A DNA stretch of 64,000 nt, from contig JAZNLA010000066.1 in NCBI GenBank assembly GCA_045578845.1, positions 1-64,000 of the forward strand, read 5' to 3'. Both the position numbers and the translations under genes were made by a program. This stretch comes from UMGS172 sp045578845 (GTDB lineage: Bacteria; Bacillota; Clostridia; Oscillospirales; Acutalibacteraceae). This document shows, one piece after another, positions 60,022 through 64,000 of this stretch. Within the stretch, counting starts at the first letter, position 1, and every line of letters starts with the position of its first letter. The notes under the pieces were generated by a model, which was not told where the DNA came from, did not search any database, and saw nothing but the letters and a program-made list of their open reading frames with translations.

Positions 60022-60046
60022 CAAAGGCAATATTCAGTGATATAAT
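60018..60046 (+). promoter_or_regulatory. consensus sigma-A promoter of the T-box operon
   Basis: TTGACA (60018-60023), 17-nt spacer, TATAAT (60041-60046), both exact consensus. The -35 overlaps the spoIID stop codon. Confidence 0.92.
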
Positions 60047-60053
60047 ACTAAAA

Positions 60054-60314
60054 AGCGTTGAAGATATTAAGTTTTTGCGTGTTTGATTTAAGAGAGCCGT
60101 CGGTTGGTGTGAGTCGGTATTAAAACGCATTTACTGTCTCGTATCTGAGCCTAATCTCCGAAAGTTACAGTAAGAGGTTACGGGTGGTCCCGTTACAGGT
60201 CAGGGGTTTATTAAGAACCTTACAGAGTGGTCGTTTTAACGGCAATACGGGTGGTACCGTGGTTAATTTATATTAATCATCCCGCAGAGCGAATATGGCT
60301 CTGCGGTTTTTTTT
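60054..60314 (+). promoter_or_regulatory. T-box riboswitch, probably leucine-specific
   Basis: Stem I is closed by AGATA (about 60062) and TATCT (60143-60147), with the AG-bulge region 'AAGAGAGCCGTCGGTTGGTG'. The conserved T-box TGGTACCGTGG lies at 60252-60262. The terminator is CCGCAGAGC/GCTCTGCGG (60282-60306) followed by eight T. The 3' side of the specifier loop contains CTG and CTC, both leucine codons, with CTC (60138-60140) in the likelier place. Uncharged tRNA would pair with the T-box bulge and permit readthrough into the LeuA-like gene, which fits leucine. Confidence 0.88.
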
Positions 60315-60341
60315 CGCAGAGTGACTAAAAAGGAGAAAATC

Positions 60342-61712
60342 ATGAAAAGAATTGAAGTGTCTGATTTTACACTTAAAATTACAGCGGAAGATAACGCACT
60401 TACGTTTCGTGCCAAAACCGAAATCGCAAGGTGTGTAAATGGAATCGGCGTTGACGCTATTGAACTTAGCGAAGTTAAAAATGAAAAAGAGGATGCTGTT
60501 ATTAACCGTACAATCGCTTCGGTGGTTGACTGTGTTGTGGCAATCCCCGTCGGTATGACCGAAGAGGGAGTGAACACTGCATATGAGAGTATCAGTTCCG
60601 CTAAAAATAAAAGACTTCAGGTTGTACTTCCTTCGTCAACCGTCGGCATGGAATATCTTTGCCATGTAAAGGCACCTAAAATGCTTGAAATTGCCGCGGC
60701 TCTTTGCTCTGCTGCCGCAAAAAAATGCAGTGATGTTGAATTTATTGCCGCCGATGCTTCGCGTGCCGAGAGGGAATTTTTAGTAGAACTCTGCAAAACC
60801 GCTGCTGAGAACGGTGCTGAAATAATCACACTTTCAGACGACGCAGGTATAATGTTGCCCGATGAGTTTGCTAAAATGGTTAAGGACGTAAAATCGGCAG
60901 TAGATAAAAAGATTTACTGCACAGTATCCAATGCAATCAGTATGGCTACCGCCTGTGCCGTTGCTGTACTTTTGGCAGGGGCAGACGGTGTTAAGACCGC
61001 CTCGGTAGGCAACAGTACCCTTTCTGCAGGTCAGTTTGCCGACTTTATCCGTGCTAAAGGTAACGATTTGGGATTGGAATGTGGACTTAATATTTCGGGC
61101 GTTCACCGCGATGTTGACCAACTGATTAAAAATGTCAAAACCGAAACCGATACTAACGGTGTCGTTTTATCTTCTGTGAAACTCACTGCCGACAGTACAC
61201 TTGCCGATGTCAGCCGTGCCGTAAAGAATTTGGGTTACGAATTGTCCGACGAGGATAACGGCAAGGTTTTTGAGCAGTTTAAAAGGGTTAGTGCGAGAAA
61301 AGGTGTGGTAGGGAAAAAGGAACTTGACGCTATGGTTGCCACTGCCGCCATGCAGGTGCCCTCAACCTATCATATTGAAAGTTATGTTATAAACAGCGGT
61401 AATGTTATCACTGCAACAGCAAGTATTTCGCTTACTAAGGACGGTGAGAAGTTCAGCGGTATCAGTGCGGGTGACGGACCTATCAATGCCGCTTTTCTAG
61501 CCATTGAGCAGATAGTTGGCCACCACTATGAACTTGATGATTTTCAAATTCAGTCGGTCACCGAAGGCCATGAGGCAGTAGGCTCAGCGGTTGTTAAACT
61601 CCGCAGTGACGGTGTGCTTTATTCGGGCACAGGCATTTCAACCGATATTATCGGTGCAAGTATTCGTGCATATATCAATGCACTTAATAAAATTGTTTAC
61701 ACCGAACAGTAA
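60342..61712 (+). CDS. 2-isopropylmalate synthase-like protein lacking catalytic motifs
   Basis: 456 aa. The order is that of LeuA: a DRE-TIM barrel (about 1-275), a linker and a C-terminal LeuA allosteric domain with 'GISAGDGPINAAFLAIEQIV' and 'GTGISTDIIGASIRAYINAL'. The barrel has lost the catalytic signatures. 'DFTLKITAED' stands where LeuA has DTTLRDGEQ, and 'YCTVSN' stands where it has HxHND. So the metal ligands and catalytic Arg are absent, while 'DVEFIAADASRAEREFL' is still LeuA-like. It is probably a pseudoenzyme or has a new reaction. It follows the T-box. AAAGGAG selects the ATG at 60342. Confidence 0.85.
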   Translation: MKRIEVSDFTLKITAEDNALTFRAKTEIARCVNGIGVDAIELSEVKNEKEDAVINRTIASVVDCVVAIPVGMTEEGVNTAYESISSAKNKRLQVVLPSSTVGMEYLCHVKAPKMLEIAAALCSAAAKKCSDVEFIAADASRAEREFLVELCKTAAENGAEIITLSDDAGIMLPDEFAKMVKDVKSAVDKKIYCTVSNAISMATACAVAVLLAGADGVKTASVGNSTLSAGQFADFIRAKGNDLGLECGLNISGVHRDVDQLIKNVKTETDTNGVVLSSVKLTADSTLADVSRAVKNLGYELSDEDNGKVFEQFKRVSARKGVVGKKELDAMVATAAMQVPSTYHIESYVINSGNVITATASISLTKDGEKFSGISAGDGPINAAFLAIEQIVGHHYELDDFQIQSVTEGHEAVGSAVVKLRSDGVLYSGTGISTDIIGASIRAYINALNKIVYTEQ

Positions 61713-61728
61713 TTGAAAGGAATTTATT

Positions 61729-64000
61729 ATGAAATTATCCTTTTCAACAAGTTTTATACCCGAAGCCGATTATACGGCGGTATGCAATACTGCTTGTGAT
61801 TACGGTTTCAGCGGGTTTGAAATATGTGATATAAATAAATCCAATATGAACGGTGACGACAGTCTTTTCGGTGCAATGAGCAGTGCCGGTGCCAAAAGAA
61901 AACTCGTCAACCGCCATATAGCCGTTTCGGCTCTTTGCTACCCTAAAAAGATAGGTAAAAACGTCGGTGATACCAAAATTTTAAAAGAATACATCGAAAC
62001 CGCAAGTTATTCCTCAGTGCCGCTTGTCATTGTAACTTTAGACGATACGGCAACTAAAGAAGAAATCCTTTCGGTTTTAAACCCCATAATGCCGCTTACC
62101 GAAAACCTAGGAGTTACTTTAGCCTTTGAAACGGTAGGTAAATATGCCGATACCGAAAATGTGATTGATATAATAAATATGTTTGCAATGGGCTCGGTGG
62201 GTGCATCGTGGAATATCGGTGCAACCTATTTTGACGCCAATGAAAACGCCGAGGATACCATACAAACCTTGGGTGCTTATATTTGCAATGTTAAAATCGG
62301 CGACCGTAAAAACGGCAAAAAAGTTTTAATAGGTGAGGGCGAACTGCCTGTGGCAGAATTTGTTTTTGCACTGCGTTCGCTTAATTATGACGGATATATC
62401 TGTGTTGAGCAAAATGACGAAATAAGCAACAGCGACATAGTATTTACACATTTTGTAAACTATATGTCGGTTGCCGCAGGCGAGCAAAAAAAAGATACCC
62501 TTTACTATAACCGTTCGCACACAGGTGCTTTTGTCTGGAAACGCTATGATGTTATAGACAAAACCTTTTCGCAAGTGCTTGACACCATGGCGGAAACATT
62601 CCCCGACCAATATGCGTTTAAATATACAACACTTGACTATACAAGGACATACAGTCAGTTCAGAGAAGATGTTGACAAGGTTGCCGCCGCTCTTGTTTCG
62701 CTCGGCGTAAAACCCGGTTATCATGTTGCTATCTGGGCTACCAATGTACCGCAGTGGTTTTTAACCTTTTGGGCAACGGTTAAAATCGGTGCCGTTTTGG
62801 TTACGGTTAATACTGCTTATAAACTGCATGAGGCAGAGTATCTTCTCCGCCAGTCCGATACCCACACACTTGTTATGATTGACAGTTGCAAGGACTCGGA
62901 TTATAAAGAAATCATGCAGACACTCTGCCCCGAACTTGAAAACCTAAAGGCGGGACAGCCGCTTCATTCCAAAAAATTGCCGTTTTTAAAGAATGTGGTA
63001 ACTGTAGGCTTTACCATGGACGGTTGCCTTACTTGGGAGCAAATGGTTGCACGTTCAAAACTTGTCCCGATTGAGGAAGTCCGCCGCCGTGCCGCCGAAG
63101 TTAAACCCGATGACGTATGTAATATGCAGTATACTTCGGGTACTACAGGTTTCCCGAAAGGCGTTATGCTCACTCACCGCAACATTGTCAATAACGGTAA
63201 AATAATAGGCGATAGAATGGATTTGTCCACTGCCGACCGTATGATGGTGCAGGTGCCTATGTTCCACTGTTTCGGCATGGTACTTTCTATGACATCTACC
63301 ATGACACACGGCGGAACGCTCTGCCCAATGCCGTATTTTTCGCCTAAATCATCGCTCGCTTGCATAAATGACGAGCATATAACCTGCTTTAACGGCGTTC
63401 CCACCATGTTTATAGCCATGTTTGCCCATGCGGATTTCAGCAAAACCGATTTTTCGTATATCCGCACAGGAATTATGGCGGGTGCAAACTGTCCGCCCGA
63501 CCTTATGCGTAGAGCGGCAGACGAAATGAATATGAAAGAAATTATAAGTGTTTACGGTCAAACCGAAGCCTCGCCCGGCTGTACTATGGGCGAGGTCAAT
63601 GAGGATATCGACCACCGAGTTGAAACGGTTGGAAGTGCTTTTCCCGGTGTTGAGTGTAAGATTATCGACCCCGAAACGGGCGAAGACCTGCCCGACGGCG
63701 AAAACGGTGAATTTGTAGCCCGCGGTTACAATATTATGAAGGGTTACTATAAAATGCCGCGTGCTACCGAACAAACCATTGACAAAGACGGTTGGCTACA
63801 TTCGGGTGATATTTGCTGCCGCACGCCCGACGGATATTATAAGGTTACAGGCAGACTTAAAGATATGATTATCCGCGGCGGCGAAAACCTTTACCCTAGA
63901 GAGATTGAGGAGTTTTATTTAGGTCACGACAAGGTTAAAGACGTTCAGGTTGTAGGCGTACCCGATAAACGCTACGGCGAAGAGGCGTGTGCTTGGATTA
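61729..64000 (+). CDS. fusion of sugar-isomerase-type TIM barrel and acyl-CoA ligase (3' end outside window)
   Basis: 757 codons are present with no stop before the edge. Residues about 1-250 form a xylose-isomerase-like TIM barrel ('DYGFSGFEICDINK', 'LAFETVGKYADTENVID', 'NVKIGDRK', 'LIGEGELPVAEFVF'). From about residue 265 an AMP-binding acyl-CoA synthetase follows. It carries 'YTSGTTGFPKGVMLTH', 'SVYGQTEASPG', 'GWLHSGDI' and 'GRLKDMIIRGGENLYPREIE'. GAAAGG precedes the ATG, 16 nt after the LeuA-like gene, so it belongs to the T-box operon. The ligase activates a carboxylic acid to its CoA ester. The substrate and the partner reaction of the barrel are unknown. Confidence 0.88.
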   Translation, partial: MKLSFSTSFIPEADYTAVCNTACDYGFSGFEICDINKSNMNGDDSLFGAMSSAGAKRKLVNRHIAVSALCYPKKIGKNVGDTKILKEYIETASYSSVPLVIVTLDDTATKEEILSVLNPIMPLTENLGVTLAFETVGKYADTENVIDIINMFAMGSVGASWNIGATYFDANENAEDTIQTLGAYICNVKIGDRKNGKKVLIGEGELPVAEFVFALRSLNYDGYICVEQNDEISNSDIVFTHFVNYMSVAAGEQKKDTLYYNRSHTGAFVWKRYDVIDKTFSQVLDTMAETFPDQYAFKYTTLDYTRTYSQFREDVDKVAAALVSLGVKPGYHVAIWATNVPQWFLTFWATVKIGAVLVTVNTAYKLHEAEYLLRQSDTHTLVMIDSCKDSDYKEIMQTLCPELENLKAGQPLHSKKLPFLKNVVTVGFTMDGCLTWEQMVARSKLVPIEEVRRRAAEVKPDDVCNMQYTSGTTGFPKGVMLTHRNIVNNGKIIGDRMDLSTADRMMVQVPMFHCFGMVLSMTSTMTHGGTLCPMPYFSPKSSLACINDEHITCFNGVPTMFIAMFAHADFSKTDFSYIRTGIMAGANCPPDLMRRAADEMNMKEIISVYGQTEASPGCTMGEVNEDIDHRVETVGSAFPGVECKIIDPETGEDLPDGENGEFVARGYNIMKGYYKMPRATEQTIDKDGWLHSGDICCRTPDGYYKVTGRLKDMIIRGGENLYPREIEEFYLGHDKVKDVQVVGVPDKRYGEEACAWI

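Noticed and set aside
60834..61121. Antisense frame within the LeuA-like gene
   Set aside because: A shadow of a well-supported gene, with no start signal of its own.
1..64000. CRISPR array
   Set aside because: No regularly spaced direct repeats with unique spacers were seen. The only repeat array (48.0-48.2 kb) is made of hairpins with 9-nt linkers in both orientations.
1..64000. rRNA genes or other tRNAs
   Set aside because: Only one cloverleaf (5282-5358) was found by eye. No rRNA segments were recognised.

Overview
The window reads as a chromosomal segment of a low-to-moderate GC, spore-forming Clostridia, most likely an Oscillospirales/Ruminococcaceae-type gut bacterium. The reasons are the Firmicutes-type S10-spc-alpha ribosomal superoperon with rpsD between rpsK and rpoA, a zinc-type S14, a SpoIID homologue, a Firmicutes-type LexA box, a T-box leader, frequent TTG/GTG starts with strong Shine-Dalgarno sites, and sigma-A promoters that are nearly all spaced at 17 nt. 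Species cannot be fixed from sequence reading alone.

Layout. 1-9.8 kb is a mosaic of short transcription units on both strands: a secreted SH3b/C39-like protein, the YhaM exoribonuclease, two zinc-ribbon membrane proteins, a DUF1846 protein, tRNA-Arg(CCT), queH, an XRE repressor divergent from a two-gene operon with a small sigma-region-4-like protein, an unpaired EndoA/MazF, and a D,D-carboxypeptidase. 9.9-17 kb holds pgi, a P-loop protein, yceD-rpmF and DUF512-der-plsY-gpsA. 17.1-19.6 kb is a compact flavin electron-transfer-like locus: FMN-binding lipoprotein, ApbE flavinyltransferase, NusG-II protein (EetA-like) and Gx membrane protein (EetB-like).

19.6-47.9 kb is the transcription and translation core: rpoB-rpoC, rpsL-rpsG-fusA-tuf, then rpsJ through rplQ with secY, adk, map, a KOW protein, infA and rpmJ. 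Several of these units have long, hairpin-rich leaders. Directly after rplQ lies a 379-bp element with imperfect terminal inverted repeats. Inside it short hairpins are separated by a 9-nt linker, first in one orientation and then in the other.

48.3-53.5 kb is a BMP-type ABC importer (lipoprotein, double ATPase, two permeases). 53.5-56.1 kb is a zinc/cadmium-type efflux operon (ArsR/CadC regulator, HMA chaperone, P1B-ATPase). 56.1-58.9 kb holds mtaB, a 59-aa membrane protein with a LexA box at its transcription start, a decayed SLOG-type pseudogene and a membrane protein of unknown role. 59-64 kb holds spoIID and then a T-box-controlled operon, probably leucine-responsive. Its first gene is an isopropylmalate-synthase-like protein that has lost its catalytic motifs. 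Its second, cut by the window edge, fuses a sugar-isomerase-type TIM barrel to an acyl-CoA ligase.

The least explained parts are the hairpin array after rplQ, the SOS-type small membrane protein, the T-box operon with its pseudoenzyme and fusion protein, and the minimal flavin electron-transfer locus.
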